Origin: Bordetella sp. FB-8
GTDB taxonomy: Bacteria > Pseudomonadota > Gammaproteobacteria > Burkholderiales > Burkholderiaceae_B
Assembly (NCBI RefSeq): GCF_000382185.1
Contig: NZ_KB907784.1
Span: 1,080,902-1,144,901, forward strand
DNA: 64,000 nt
Direction: 5' to 3'
Shown: piece by piece, positions 1-8,914 of the stretch
Layout: every line of letters begins with the position of its first letter
How positions within the stretch are numbered: the first letter of the stretch is position 1
Position numbers and translations under genes: made by a program
Notes under the pieces: model-generated
The model's database searches: none
The model's input: the letters and a program-made list of their open reading frames with translations, nothing else
Told to the model about the DNA's origin: nothing

Positions 1-331
1 GCACTTGCTCGTCGCCGAACTTGGCCGCGGTTTCGGCCTTGTTCAGGCCCTGCAGGGCGCCGTAATGGCGCTCGTTCAGGCGCCAGGTATTGCCCACCGG
101 GGTGTACATGGCATCCATGGCGTCGAGCACGATCCAGAGGGTGCGGATGGCGCGCTTGAGCACCGAGGTGAAGGCCAGGTCGAAGGAATAGCCTTCTTTC
201 TTGAGCAGCAGGCCTGCCTGGCGGGCCTGTTCGCGACCCACATCGGTAAGATCGACGTCGGTCCAGCCGGTAAAGCGGTTTTCAAGGTTCCATTGGCTTT
301 CGCCATGGCGCATCAGAACAAGTTTGTACAT
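1..331 (-). CDS. gpmA: 2,3-bisphosphoglycerate-dependent phosphoglycerate mutase, 3' end outside window
   Basis: Interconverts 3- and 2-phosphoglycerate in glycolysis/gluconeogenesis (cytoplasm). The first 110 codons read [15 protein letters not shown], with the RHGES phosphohistidine motif (His9) at the expected place, then [10 protein letters not shown] and [14 protein letters not shown], all typical of the cofactor-dependent enzyme (about 250 aa). The rest lies beyond base 1. It starts at the ATG complementary to 329-331 and is divergent from the rhodanese-grxC-secB-gpsA operon; the two share the AT-rich intergenic stretch around 400-420. Confidence 0.95.
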   Translation of the reverse strand, partial: MYKLVLMRHGESQWNLENRFTGWTDVDLTDVGREQARQAGLLLKKEGYSFDLAFTSVLKRAIRTLWIVLDAMDAMYTPVGNTWRLNERHYGALQGLNKAETAAKFGDEQV

Positions 332-389
332 AGTAGGAGCCGCGCCGGACGCGGGAATCGTGTGGAATTCGGATGAAATAACCAAGTCT

Positions 390-419
390 TTAGAATCGGT
401 AACACTCTCATTTTATAAT
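390..419 (+). promoter_or_regulatory. Likely sigma-70 promoter of the rhodanese-grxC-secB-gpsA operon
   Basis: A perfect -10 hexamer TATAAT lies at 414-419. A weak -35 (TTAGAA, 390-395) sits 18 bp upstream. Transcription would start near 426, about 57 nt before the first gene. The same AT-rich core read on the other strand could serve gpmA. Confidence 0.45.
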
Positions 420-482
420 TGACTGCTTTGCCCGGGCATCTTTCGCCGGGCGCATACGTAACCAAATCCAGGAAAGCCTTCC

Positions 483-914
483 GTGAACGTCGTGGACCTT
501 CTGCACTTCCTGCTCGACAAGAGCAATATTTTCTTTGTCATCATCGCCGCTGTCTCGGGCGCGATGCTGGCCTTTCCGAACCTGCGCAACGGCCGCGCAA
601 GCGGCGGGCTAAGCACGTCCGAGGCCATCCAGATGAGCAACCAGCAGCAAGCGGTATGGGTCGACGTGCGCCCCGCCGAGCAGTTCCAGGCCGGCCACAT
701 CGCCCAGGCGCGCAGCCTGCCGGCCGCCGACGTCGAGCAGAAAATCTCCAGTCTGCCCAAGAACAAGCCGCTCATCCTGGTGTGCGAGCAGGGCCGGGAC
801 GCATCGCGCATCGCCGCGCGCCTGCGCGCCCAGGGCTATGCAGACGCCAAGGCGCTGCAGGGCGGCATGAAAGCCTGGTTCTCGGCCGGCCTGCCCGTAA
901 CGCAAAAAAGCTGA
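483..914 (+). CDS. Membrane-anchored rhodanese-like protein (YibN type)
   Basis: A 143-aa single-domain rhodanese with one N-terminal membrane segment (about residues 16-34), so the sulfurtransferase domain (about 45-140) is probably tethered to the inner membrane facing the cytoplasm. The active-site loop is CEQGRDA with Cys101. It begins with GTG, with AGGAAAG a few bases upstream. It heads a tight same-strand run with grxC, secB and gpsA, the order seen for yibN-grxC-secB-gpsA in other proteobacteria. Physiological sulfur substrate is unknown. Confidence 0.85.
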   Translation: MNVVDLLHFLLDKSNIFFVIIAAVSGAMLAFPNLRNGRASGGLSTSEAIQMSNQQQAVWVDVRPAEQFQAGHIAQARSLPAADVEQKISSLPKNKPLILVCEQGRDASRIAARLRAQGYADAKALQGGMKAWFSAGLPVTQKS

Positions 915-933
915 TTTCCCCGCAGGAAAAATC

Positions 934-1191
934 ATGCAAAAAGTCGTCATGTACAGCACGGACTACTGCCCCTATTGCCAGCGCGCCGAGGCGCTGCTCA
1001 AGGCGCGCGGCGTGACCGACCTGGAGAAGATCCGCGTCGACCACGACCCCTCCCAGCGTCAGGCCATGATCGAGCGAACCGGCCGCCGTACCGTGCCGCA
1101 GATTTATATCGGCGCGACCCACGTCGGCGGCTGCGACGACCTGGTCGCCCTGGACCGCCGGGACGGCTTGCTGCCCCTGCTCAACGGCTGA
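934..1191 (+). CDS. grxC: Glutaredoxin 3
   Basis: An 85-aa dithiol glutaredoxin that reduces disulfides and glutathione mixed disulfides in the cytoplasm using glutathione. The CPYC active site is at residues 12-15 and the cis-proline segment TVPQIYI follows at about 53-59, then GGCDDL, which contributes to glutathione binding. Length matches the family. It lies 19 nt after the rhodanese and 45 nt before secB, clearly cotranscribed. Confidence 0.95.
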   Translation: MQKVVMYSTDYCPYCQRAEALLKARGVTDLEKIRVDHDPSQRQAMIERTGRRTVPQIYIGATHVGGCDDLVALDRRDGLLPLLNG

Positions 1192-1236
1192 AACTCACTT
1201 CCTCTTTTCCTCGCCCCACACATCAACGGAACTTTC

Positions 1237-1758
1237 ATGGCCGACGATCAAAACACCCAGCAAGAATCCGATGCTCCTGCCTTCAACATGCAGCGCGTCT
1301 ACCTGAAGGACCTCTCGCTGGAAATGCCCAACGCGCCGCACGTCTTCCTGGAGCAGGAAACGCCCCAGGTCGAAGTCAGCGTCAATGTCGGCGGCCAGCG
1401 TCTGGCCGAGACGGTGTTCGAATCGACCGTCACCGCCACTGTCACCACCCGCGTCGACGGCAAGGTGCTCTACCTGGTCGAAGCCACCCAGGCCGCCATC
1501 TTCGAACTGGCCAACATTCCGGTCGAACAGATGGACCCCATCCTGGGCATCGTATGCCCGACCATGGTCTATCCGTACCTGCGCGCCAACGTGGCCGACG
1601 CCATCACACGCACTTCGCTGCCGCCGCTGCACCTGGCCGAGGTGAACTTCCAGGCGCTGTACGAGCAGCAGATCGCCCAGCTTGAACAGCAGCAGGGCGA
1701 ATCCGCCAACGGCAACGACTCGGGCATCATCCTGCCGCCGGGCGCCACGCGCCAATAA
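1237..1758 (+). CDS. secB: Protein-export chaperone SecB
   Basis: A 173-aa tetrameric cytoplasmic chaperone that keeps preproteins unfolded and hands them to SecA. The core has the SecB signatures [16 protein letters not shown] near the N terminus and [18 protein letters not shown] with [14 protein letters not shown] toward the C terminus. The acidic/Gln-rich ends are family-typical. It sits between grxC and gpsA as in many proteobacteria. Confidence 0.97.
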   Translation: MADDQNTQQESDAPAFNMQRVYLKDLSLEMPNAPHVFLEQETPQVEVSVNVGGQRLAETVFESTVTATVTTRVDGKVLYLVEATQAAIFELANIPVEQMDPILGIVCPTMVYPYLRANVADAITRTSLPPLHLAEVNFQALYEQQIAQLEQQQGESANGNDSGIILPPGATRQ

Positions 1759-1773
1759 GCAGCCGCTGCCATC

Positions 1774-2808
1774 ATGAACACGCCCGCCGCCTTGCGCGTT
1801 GCCGTGCTGGGCGCGGGCAGCTGGGGCACGGCGCTGGCCGCCGCGGCGGCACGGCGCCATTCCACCCTGCTCTGGGCGCGCGACGCTGCACTGGCGCAAG
1901 CCATGGCCCAGGCGCATGAAAACCACCGCTACCTGCCCGGTGTCCCCTTGCCCGAGGCGCTCGCCGTCGGCAGCGACCTGGACGCCGCGCTGGCGTTTTT
2001 GCAGGGCGATCCGGCCCGCTCACTGATCATCCTGGGCGTGCCGGTGGCGGGCCTGGACCCGATTTGCCGCATGCTGGCCCAACGCCTGCCGGCACTGGGG
2101 ATGGCCGGCGTGCCCATCGTCTGGACCTGCAAGGGCTTCGAAGAAGGCACCTCGCGCCTGCCGCATGAAATCGCCCGAGCCGCTTTGCCCGCCGGATGGC
2201 GCGGCGGCGTACTCTCGGGGCCTTCGTTCGCCCGTGAAGTGGCGCAGGGCCTACCCGTGGCGCTGACCATCGCCAGCCGCGAATCGTCCGTGCGCGAAGC
2301 GACGATCGCGGCCCTACATGGCGGACCGATGCGCGTGTACGCCAGCGGCGACGTCGTCGGCGTGGAAGCGGGCGGCGCGCTCAAGAACATCATCGCCGTG
2401 GCCTGCGGCATTGCCGACGGCCTGCACCTGGGCACCAACGCCCGCGCGGCGCTGATCACGCGCGGCCTGGCCGAGATCGCCCGTTTCGGCCAGGCGCTGG
2501 GCGCACAGGTCGAAACCTTCTCGGGCCTCACCGGCCTGGGCGACCTGGTGCTGACAGCCACGGGCGACCTTTCCCGCAATCGCCGCGTAGGCCTGGAAAT
2601 CGGCGCGGGCCGCTCCCTGGGCGACATCCTGGCCGGCGGCATGACCGCCGAAGGCGTGCGCTGCGCGCGCGCCGTGCTCGCGCGGGCGCGCCAGCTGCAT
2701 GTGGAACTGCCCATCACCGAAGCCGTATGCGCGGTGTTGTTCGACGGCGTGGCTCCGGTCACGGCCGTATCGTCGCTGCTGGCGCGCGAAGCGCGGCAGG
2801 AATCCTGA
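1774..2808 (+). CDS. gpsA: NAD(P)H-dependent glycerol-3-phosphate dehydrogenase
   Basis: Reduces dihydroxyacetone phosphate to sn-glycerol 3-phosphate for phospholipid synthesis (cytoplasm). The 344-aa protein has the N-terminal dinucleotide-binding loop GAGSWGTA (residues 13-20), GPSFAREVA and the catalytic-lysine segment [13 protein letters not shown], followed by the C-terminal helical domain. It begins 15 nt after secB. Slightly longer than the usual roughly 330 aa; nothing is missing. Confidence 0.96.
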   Translation: MNTPAALRVAVLGAGSWGTALAAAAARRHSTLLWARDAALAQAMAQAHENHRYLPGVPLPEALAVGSDLDAALAFLQGDPARSLIILGVPVAGLDPICRMLAQRLPALGMAGVPIVWTCKGFEEGTSRLPHEIARAALPAGWRGGVLSGPSFAREVAQGLPVALTIASRESSVREATIAALHGGPMRVYASGDVVGVEAGGALKNIIAVACGIADGLHLGTNARAALITRGLAEIARFGQALGAQVETFSGLTGLGDLVLTATGDLSRNRRVGLEIGAGRSLGDILAGGMTAEGVRCARAVLARARQLHVELPITEAVCAVLFDGVAPVTAVSSLLAREARQES

Positions 2809-2905
2809 AACAGGCCCGAGGCCGAACAGGAGTAAATTAGGTTTATTGCATTGCGTGCCTTGCGCGCGCGGCCGGTTGGGCATCCATGCCGGCAGGAGTC
2901 ATGAT

Positions 2906-2989
2906 ATGAATACCCCCACGCTCACTGCGTTCGCCGCCCCCCGAGGGGGCTTGCGCCTCCTGCGGGCGGCCGTGCGGAGGCTGACATGA
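2906..2989 (+). CDS. Repeat-derived 27-codon mini-ORF coupled to the next gene
   Basis: This short frame reads MNTPTLTAFAAPRGG... and its TGA overlaps the ATG of the following gene (ATGA at 2986-2989). Its last codons contain the CGGAGG that acts as ribosome binding site for that gene. It lies on a GC-rich palindromic repeat (2913-2950). A second, shorter frame of the same kind precedes the alpha-E gene at 44176-44238. Function, if any, would be translational coupling rather than a working peptide; expression is not proven. Confidence 0.35.
   Translation: MNTPTLTAFAAPRGGLRLLRAAVRRLT
2913..2950 (+). repeat. Dispersed REP-like palindromic repeat
   Basis: A CCCCACGCTCACTGCGTTCG segment is followed by the palindrome GCCCCCCGAGGGGGC. 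A diverged copy of the first part is at 44181-44215. From general knowledge, similar elements are scattered between genes in Bordetella and Achromobacter genomes. Confidence 0.5.
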
Positions 2990-3525
2990 AATCCATCACC
3001 GTCAAAACCGCCGCGCTGGCGCTTGTCGTCAGTCTGGGCGCGGCCTGCGGCACCGCCAATGCCTGGGGCGGCCGAGGCTACTACCATCACGGCGGCGGTT
3101 TCTTCATCGGCGCGGCCTTGGGCCTGGCCGCCGCGGGTACCGTCATGGCGTTGAGCCCGCCGACCTACGCCTACCCAAGTCCGACCTACGCCTACCCAAG
3201 TCCCTACTATGCCGCACCGCCCGTGGTCTACTCCACGCCTCAGGTCGTCTATTCCTCGGTGCCCATGATGACCTATTCCATGCCGCCTGTCGTGGCCATG
3301 CCGCCCCAAGCCGTGGCGGACTCGACCGACGTGATCGCCTATCCCCTGCACGGCCAGAGCGCGGCGCAGCAGGCCAGCGACCGCACCGCCTGCGAACACT
3401 GGGCCTCCGGCCAAAGCGGCTACGACCCCGCTCAGGCTTCGCAATGGACCACCAGCGCGCAGACCTCTTCGTACTCGCGCGCCATCGGCGCCTGCCTGAA
3501 GGGCCACGGCTACAGCATCAATTGA
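2986..3525 (+). CDS. Secreted Tyr/Pro-rich protein with signal peptide, function unknown
   Basis: A 179-aa protein with a clear signal peptide (cleavage likely after ANA, about residue 25). It continues with a Gly/His-rich patch, a hydrophobic glycine-zipper-like segment (FIGAALGLAAAGTVM), a Tyr/Pro-rich region with a tandem SPTYAYP repeat, and a C-terminal module with the pattern C-x2-WA-x3-SGYDP seen in small cell-envelope proteins. It probably resides in the periplasm or outer membrane. No enzyme motif is present. I recognise the layout but not a named family. Confidence 0.7.
   Translation: MKSITVKTAALALVVSLGAACGTANAWGGRGYYHHGGGFFIGAALGLAAAGTVMALSPPTYAYPSPTYAYPSPYYAAPPVVYSTPQVVYSSVPMMTYSMPPVVAMPPQAVADSTDVIAYPLHGQSAAQQASDRTACEHWASGQSGYDPAQASQWTTSAQTSSYSRAIGACLKGHGYSIN
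3160..3201 (+). repeat. Two perfect 21-bp tandem units
   Basis: The 21-bp unit encoding PTYAYPS is repeated exactly at 3160-3180 and 3181-3201, with a third diverged unit after it. The length is a multiple of three, so copy-number change would leave the reading frame intact. Confidence 0.85.
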
Positions 3526-3534
3526 CGGCCGGCG

Positions 3535-4005
3535 TTACAGCCCGCCTGGGTAGCCTTGCTGGCGCCAGGCCTCGAATACCGTCACCGCCACCGCGTTGGA
3601 AAGATTCAGGCTGCGCTGGCCGGCCCGCATGGGCAGGCGCAGGCGCTGCGGCATGTCGAACAAGGCCAGGTGCTCGGCAGACAGACCTGCCGTCTCGCGG
3701 CCGAACACGAACACGTCCCCCGCCTGGAAAGCCACTTCGCCCACGTGCCGTTCGGCGCGCGTCGTCATGGCAAAGATGCGCGGCGCGGACGCGCCCGTCG
3801 CCTGCAAGGCCAGCGGCAGGCTGTCGTGTACCTGCACGGGTTGCCATTCGTGATAGTCCAGCCCGGCGCGGCGCAGCTTGGCGTCATCCAGATCGAAGCC
3901 CAGGGGCCGCACCAGATGCAGCTGCGCGCCGGTATTGGCGCAAAGGCGTATGGCATTGCCCGTGTTAGGCGGTATTTCGGGGCAGACGAGAATGACATGG
4001 AACAT
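3535..4005 (-). CDS. trmL: tRNA (cytidine/uridine-34-2'-O)-methyltransferase TrmL
   Basis: A SPOUT-class, SAM-dependent enzyme that methylates the wobble ribose of leucine tRNAs. The 156-aa protein has NTGN (14-17), motif 2 FGRETAGL (101-108) and motif 3 [10 protein letters not shown] (131-140), which form the knotted SAM site. Length equals the family norm. It faces the preceding secreted-protein gene tail to tail and lies just downstream of comF on the same strand, 12 nt apart. Confidence 0.95.
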   Translation of the reverse strand: MFHVILVCPEIPPNTGNAIRLCANTGAQLHLVRPLGFDLDDAKLRRAGLDYHEWQPVQVHDSLPLALQATGASAPRIFAMTTRAERHVGEVAFQAGDVFVFGRETAGLSAEHLALFDMPQRLRLPMRAGQRSLNLSNAVAVTVFEAWRQQGYPGGL

Positions 4006-4017
4006 GCCGCCATTATC

Positions 4018-4890
4018 TCAAAGTGGCTTGGGCGTGCGCGCCGCCACCCACACGGTGACGCTGGCCGCACCCGCGGCCAGCAAGGCCCGCGCCGCCGCGT
4101 CGGCCGTGCTGCCGGTGGTCATCACGTCGTCCACGAGCGCGACGCGCAGGCCGTCGAGCCGCTGCGCGCAGACATAGGCATCGAGCGCGGCCGCCTCGCG
4201 ATCGGGCCGCGCCAGGCTGGCCTGGCGCGCAACGCCTTCATGGCGCCGCCGTAAAACGCCGCGCAGCAGGCGCAACTGCAGGCGCAGAGCGACGCCTCGC
4301 GCCAATTCGCCGGCCGGATTGAACCCGCGCTGGCGCAGGGAAGCGCGGCTGGCCGGGACCGGCACGACGACATCGATGGGAAGGCGCTCCGCGTCCGGTC
4401 CTGCGCTTGCGGCCGGATCGGCTCGATCGGCCGACCCGGCCGCGCGGCCCGCATGGACCGTGCGCACGGCCTGGACCAGCGACTGCGCCAGGGCGCTGGA
4501 TACGATATGGCGACGCGCCCCCTTATAGCGCTTGATCAGCGCATCGAAAGGGTCCGCATAATCGAATGCGGCCACGGCATGCGCGAAGGCTGGCGGGTGT
4601 AGGGCGCACTCGACGCACAGGCCGCCGCGCCGGCCGGCCTGCGTCGCACCCAGGCGCAGCGCGCAGCGCGGGCATCGCCGCGCCGTCGCCTGTTCGAGTA
4701 CGGCCTGCGCGCAGGCGGCGCAGAGCAGGCCCGCGCGGGCCGCGCCGTCGCAAGCGGGGCAGCTCGAACCCACGCCCGCCAGCAAGCTGCGCACGAAACG
4801 AGGCAAGCCGCGCCGCACGGCCGCCCAGGCTGCAACGCACGAATGCGGGATAATGCGGGCAAGCGCCGCGCAGACCTTGCCGCACGCCAT
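4018..4890 (-). CDS. comF: ComF-family protein (zinc finger plus phosphoribosyltransferase fold)
   Basis: A 290-aa protein with an N-terminal zinc-binding region (CxxC pairs at residues 44/47, 57/60, 73/76) and a C-terminal type I phosphoribosyltransferase domain with the PRPP loop LVDDVMTTGSTA. ComF proteins are needed for DNA uptake/single-strand handling in competence; enzymatic activity is uncertain. I use the ATG at 4890: a frame open to 5067 would run across the divergent methyltransferase start. dprA, another transformation gene, is at 20.4 kb. Confidence 0.85.
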   Translation of the reverse strand: MACGKVCAALARIIPHSCVAAWAAVRRGLPRFVRSLLAGVGSSCPACDGAARAGLLCAACAQAVLEQATARRCPRCALRLGATQAGRRGGLCVECALHPPAFAHAVAAFDYADPFDALIKRYKGARRHIVSSALAQSLVQAVRTVHAGRAAGSADRADPAASAGPDAERLPIDVVVPVPASRASLRQRGFNPAGELARGVALRLQLRLLRGVLRRRHEGVARQASLARPDREAAALDAYVCAQRLDGLRVALVDDVMTTGSTADAAARALLAAGAASVTVWVAARTPKPL

Positions 4891-4969
4891 GAGCCGGCCC
4901 CCCCCTGAAGTCACCCGGCCCGCATCACACCATGTCCATCGCCGAACCGCCAGGCCAGGCGCGATAGAA

Positions 4970-5896
4970 ATGTCCCTGCCCGATACACCGCCCACCCTGC
5001 CTCTTTCTCCCGCGCACGTGCGGCGCCAGTTCGCCCGCCGCGGCGACCTGTCCGAGGCGCAGTTCATCTACGGCGAGGTCGCCCGACGCATGCTGGGGCG
5101 GCTGGCCTATATCCGCCTGGACCCCGCGCTGATGCTCGATGCGGGCTGCGGCGCGGGCGACAACCTCGCACTGCTGCGCGAACGCTATCCGCAAGCCGGC
5201 TACATCGGCCTGGATCACTGCGAACCCTTGCTGGCGCATGCGCGCCGCCGCTTCCAGCCGAACGGCATGAGCGCCTGGCTGGGTCAATTGATCGGAAGGG
5301 AAAAAAAGGCCTCGCTGCGGTACGTCCAGGCCGACCTGGCCGACACCGGCCTGGAACCCGAGTCGCTGGATCTGGTCTGGTCCAATCTGGCCCTGCATTG
5401 GCACCCCGAGCCGCACGCCGCCCTGGCCGAATGGCGCCGCGTGCTGCGCGTGAACGGACTGGCCATGTTCTCCTGCCTGGGTCCGGGCACGCTGCGCGAA
5501 TTGCGCCAGGCGCTGGACAACGCAGGCCTGCGCACCGCCACGCCCGGCTTTGTGGACATGCACGATTTCGGCGACTTGCTGATCGAGAACGGCTATACCG
5601 ATCCGGTGATGGACCAGGAAACACTCACACTGACCTATGAAACGCCCGGCAAGCTGCTGGCCGATGTATGGGCATTGGGCGGCAACCCCGCCACCGGCCG
5701 GCGCGCCGGCCTGACCGGCCGCGCCTGGCGCGATCGCCTATGCGCGGCGCTGAACGCCCAACGCGGCCCGGACGGGCGCATCGCGCTGAGCATCGAAGTG
5801 GCCTACGGCCACGCCTGGCGCGCCGCGGCGCGGCGCAGCGCGGGCGGCGAGACGCACATATCGCTCGATGCCATCGGCGGGCGGCGGGCGAAGTAG
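4970..5896 (+). CDS. SAM-dependent methyltransferase, BioC-like
   Basis: A 308-aa class I methyltransferase with glycine-rich SAM motif I LDAGCGAGDN (residues 56-65), an acidic residue in the IGLDHC strand and LVWSNLALHWHPE as motif II/III. Its size and C-terminal region resemble malonyl-ACP O-methyltransferase BioC, which starts biotin pimelate synthesis, but no other bio gene is nearby, so the substrate is unproven. The start is set at 4970 (MSLPDTPP); an upstream ATG at 4853 would overlap comF. Confidence 0.75.
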   Translation: MSLPDTPPTLPLSPAHVRRQFARRGDLSEAQFIYGEVARRMLGRLAYIRLDPALMLDAGCGAGDNLALLRERYPQAGYIGLDHCEPLLAHARRRFQPNGMSAWLGQLIGREKKASLRYVQADLADTGLEPESLDLVWSNLALHWHPEPHAALAEWRRVLRVNGLAMFSCLGPGTLRELRQALDNAGLRTATPGFVDMHDFGDLLIENGYTDPVMDQETLTLTYETPGKLLADVWALGGNPATGRRAGLTGRAWRDRLCAALNAQRGPDGRIALSIEVAYGHAWRAAARRSAGGETHISLDAIGGRRAK

Positions 5897-5978
5897 GCAG
5901 CAGTCCTTGCCGAGCGCATAGGCCTGCACGACAGCGCGTGCGAACCGGAAAGCCTTGCATATCGAAGACCATGCACGT

Positions 5979-6000
5979 CAAGATCGACAGGACGATCTTG
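5979..6000 (+). terminator. Short hairpin after the BioC-like gene
   Basis: CAAGATCG and CGATCTTG form an 8-bp stem around a 6-nt loop. No U-run follows, so this may be a weak terminator or an RNA-processing structure between the methyltransferase and the cupin gene. Confidence 0.3.
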
Positions 6001-6049
6001 CCCGCCGCCAGCATTTACCCCCTCGTCAAACACTTGCAAGGAAGCCGCC

Positions 6050-6637
6050 ATGGACCAGGCACAGGAGAAATCGCAAGCCATTTCCGCCTTTATCGAAACG
6101 GCCAAACGCCACACCGCCGGCACCATCACGCGCCATGACCTGGACGCGGTGTTGAACGAACTCATCGCCATCGCCCGCCACACGAACTGGTGGGCAGCCC
6201 GGGAATACCCCGCCCCCACCGGCGAGGGGCTGCAGGCGCGCTACCTAATTCATGAAGAAGCCGACAGCACCTACGCGCTGTATCTGAACGTCATGAGGCC
6301 GGGCAAGAAGTCCGAACCGCACAACCACACCACCTGGGCCTGCATCGCAGCGGTCGAGGGCTCCGAGAGCAACTATCTCTATGAGCGCACCGACGATGGC
6401 GGCAAGCCGGGCCACGCCACCATCAAGCAGACCGGCGTGAAGGCGGTACGCCCCGGCGAAGGCATCGCGCTGATGGCCGACGATATCCACGCCGTGCACA
6501 TCGAGGACGCCAGCATCCGCCACTTGCATATGTACGGACTGGCGCTCGAAAAGCTCGACCGGCGCCTGGCCTTCGACATGGAGACAAACACCTGCAAGAT
6601 CAGGTCGGTGGGCGTGCAATCACGCCGCGGGGCATGA
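6050..6637 (+). CDS. Cysteine dioxygenase-family cupin
   Basis: A 195-aa cupin of the thiol dioxygenase family, which oxidises cysteine or 3-mercaptopropionate to the sulfinic acid using Fe(II) and O2. Candidate iron ligands are His91 and His93 (PHNHTTW) and His147 (ADDIHAVH). The EGSES segment at about 103-107 occupies the usual second-motif position. AAGGAAG precedes the ATG. It is convergent with ybdK. Which thiol is used cannot be told from sequence. Confidence 0.8.
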   Translation: MDQAQEKSQAISAFIETAKRHTAGTITRHDLDAVLNELIAIARHTNWWAAREYPAPTGEGLQARYLIHEEADSTYALYLNVMRPGKKSEPHNHTTWACIAAVEGSESNYLYERTDDGGKPGHATIKQTGVKAVRPGEGIALMADDIHAVHIEDASIRHLHMYGLALEKLDRRLAFDMETNTCKIRSVGVQSRRGA

Positions 6638-6661
6638 AGGACCTGCGCGACAAGCCCCGCT

Positions 6662-7855
6662 TCAATGCAGCATGGGTTCGGTGTGAGCCCGTATCCGACG
6701 CCGTCCGTGCGCCTTGTCGGTCAATATCTCGCCCGGCGCCACGCCATCGCCGCGCCAGCGGCGCGTCATGCCTTCCACCACCACAGGCAGGTCGCGCAGG
6801 CGATGAAACTCGGAGCGCAGCCAACGGGCATCGTTGCCGCCATGCTGAAGCTGGTCGCGCAACGTCTGCAGCATGTCCGCCGTACCCAGCTCCTCGGCCA
6901 CCGGCATGAGGCGCTGCAGCAGCGCGCGAAGGTGATCGCCCAAGCGCACGCGTTCGCCTTTCGGCGTCACGTAGGCGCCGTGCATGCCGTAGCGGCAGGC
7001 CTGGAAATGATTACTGCGATAGGCCACCCAGGCCATCTCGGCCGGTTCGCCCTCGCGCGCGACCAACTCCGCCAGGACTTGTGCGAAAGCCGCCAGCTGG
7101 CATGCGCGCTCCACCGTCAGCGGCGTATCGCAGACGCGGATCTCCACCGTGCCGAATTCGGGCTTGGGGCGGATATCCCAGTACAGATCCTTGATGCTTT
7201 CGGCCAGACCCGAGGCGCGCAGCTGCGCGATGTGCGCCTCGAATCCGTACCAGTCCCGCACGCCTTCGGGCATGTGGCCGGACAAAGGGAAATTGTTGAC
7301 CGCATTCAGGCGGCAGCAGGCGTATTGGGTGTCCACGCCCTCGAAATACGGCGAAGCGGCCGACAGGGCGATAAAGTGCGGCACATAGGGCGACAGACCC
7401 CGCACCAGCCGGATCGCCTCGTCGCCCGAAGTCGTGCCCAGATGGATATGCTGGCCGAATACCGTGAATTGGCGCGCCAGATAGCCGTAGGTATCGGCGA
7501 TGTACTGAAAGCGCGGACTGTCGTGGATGCTGCGGTCCTGCCAGCGCATGAAAGGATGGACGCCACCGCCCGAGATGGCGATGCCCAGCGCATCGGCCGC
7601 TTGAACCACGGCATTGCGCATCTCGCGCATCTCGGCCAGCAGGCCGACAGGGTGCTCCTGCACCGAGGAGTTGAGCTCGATCATCGAGCGGGTGATTTCG
7701 GGCTTGATCCGATCGGCCATCGGATGGCCGGCCAACTGAGCCAGCAGGTCGTCCGACGCCGCGGTCAGGTCAAAACTGGCCGGATCGATGAGCTGCAGCT
7801 CCAGTTCGATCCCAAGGGTATTGGGGGCCGACGAGGTAAAGGACAGTTGATCCAT
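6662..7855 (-). CDS. ybdK: YbdK-type carboxylate-amine ligase (glutamate-cysteine ligase-like)
   Basis: A 397-aa ATP-dependent ligase of the GCS2 family. The N terminus has [10 protein letters not shown] and the middle contains [20 protein letters not shown] and [11 protein letters not shown], consistent with the glutamate-cysteine ligase fold. YbdK has weak gamma-glutamylcysteine ligase activity in E. coli; its natural role is unclear. The start is chosen at 7855 because GGAG lies 6 nt before it. The ATG 15 nt upstream has no binding site. Confidence 0.85.
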   Translation of the reverse strand: MDQLSFTSSAPNTLGIELELQLIDPASFDLTAASDDLLAQLAGHPMADRIKPEITRSMIELNSSVQEHPVGLLAEMREMRNAVVQAADALGIAISGGGVHPFMRWQDRSIHDSPRFQYIADTYGYLARQFTVFGQHIHLGTTSGDEAIRLVRGLSPYVPHFIALSAASPYFEGVDTQYACCRLNAVNNFPLSGHMPEGVRDWYGFEAHIAQLRASGLAESIKDLYWDIRPKPEFGTVEIRVCDTPLTVERACQLAAFAQVLAELVAREGEPAEMAWVAYRSNHFQACRYGMHGAYVTPKGERVRLGDHLRALLQRLMPVAEELGTADMLQTLRDQLQHGGNDARWLRSEFHRLRDLPVVVEGMTRRWRGDGVAPGEILTDKAHGRRRIRAHTEPMLH

Positions 7856-8115
7856 CTCGGTCTCCTTCATGAAGCGTATGGGGAATGGCCTACCGGGAGC
7901 TTGATGCCTGGGAATTCATGCTTGCAGGGTGCCCGGTGAACCGACTTGCCGCTCGATAGTACGGTGCAAAATGATTACAAAACAGCCTGGAATCGTGACA
8001 TTTATATGCAGAATACGAAGAACACGATTCTTCCCCCCGCGGGCCGGTGAGCAAATACTAACTTCCGGGATCGAGATGATTCAACCCACCAGGCGGGTGC
8101 CCCGCAAGGGGTATC

Positions 8116-8802
8116 TCAGGTGCTGCGCTTGCGCGAGGATTCGATACCGAGCTGCTTGAGCTTGCGGTAGAGATGGGTGCGTTCCAGACCGGTGCGCTCG
8201 GAAACGCGGGTCATGCTGTGGTTCTCGCGAACCAGGTGGTATTCGAAGTAGATGCGTTCGAAGGCATCGCGCGCTTCGCGCAGCGGCTGGTCCAGCGAGA
8301 TGTTGCCCAGCAGGCCGTTGCCCGCCGGCGCCTGCGCCTCGGCCACGAGCATGGCCGACGGCGGATCGAGTTCGTCTTCGAGCGGCACCACGACCGACGC
8401 CTGGGCCTGGCCGGCCGAACCCGAATAGGCCGGAGCCCGGCTGCGCGTCAAGCCCGCCTCGATGGTCTTGAGCAGACGCTGCAGCGTGATGGGTTTTTCG
8501 AGAAAATCGATCGCGCCGATGCGCGTAGCCTCGACAGCGGTGTCGATGGTGGCGTGGCCGCTCATCATGATGACGGGCATGTCCAGCAGACCTTGCGAAC
8601 CCCACTCCTTGAGCAGGCTTACGCCGTCAGTGTCGGGCATCCAGATGTCGAGCAGGACCAGGTCGGGACGCATGCGCAGCCGCGCGGCGCGCGCTTGCGC
8701 GGCGTTCTCCGCGAGCTCGACCGTGTGCCCTTCGTCGTAAAGAATCTCGGACAAAAGTTCGCGTATGCCCACTTCGTCGTCGACCACCAGAATCCTGGCC
8801 AT
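8116..8802 (-). CDS. NtrX-like response regulator lacking the AAA+ domain
   Basis: A 228-aa regulator with an N-terminal receiver (VVDDE, phosphoacceptor Asp52, MSGHA, EKPI), a linker with no conserved motif at about 120-165, and a C-terminal Fis-type helix-turn-helix (about 185-225). It follows the NtrY-type kinase gene, so it is probably its partner. Classical NtrX (about 450 aa) has a sigma-54-interacting AAA+ ATPase between these parts; none of the GAFTGA or Walker motifs is present here. It therefore cannot remodel sigma-54 holoenzyme and probably acts as an ordinary DNA-binding regulator. Confidence 0.85.
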   Translation of the reverse strand: MARILVVDDEVGIRELLSEILYDEGHTVELAENAAQARAARLRMRPDLVLLDIWMPDTDGVSLLKEWGSQGLLDMPVIMMSGHATIDTAVEATRIGAIDFLEKPITLQRLLKTIEAGLTRSRAPAYSGSAGQAQASVVVPLEDELDPPSAMLVAEAQAPAGNGLLGNISLDQPLREARDAFERIYFEYHLVRENHSMTRVSERTGLERTHLYRKLKQLGIESSRKRST

Positions 8803-8914
8803 AAACCTCTCACCTATTGCGTGGCCGCATTATCGCTCTTTTTTGCCGCAGAGCCGGCTTGACGGCAAAACGCGCTATTGCAAGCCGGCCCGGGCCGCGG
8901 CGCGGCGCCATGGT

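Noticed and set aside
8084..8113. Terminator after the NtrX-like gene
   Set aside because: Small GC-rich stems (ACCCGCC/GGGT, CCCC/GGGG) are possible, but none is longer than about 5 bp and there is no U-run, so I did not annotate one.
7929..8159. 76-codon plus-strand ORF between ybdK and the NtrX-like gene
   Set aside because: It has no ribosome binding site, overlaps the 3' end of the regulator antisense, and its sequence looks random.
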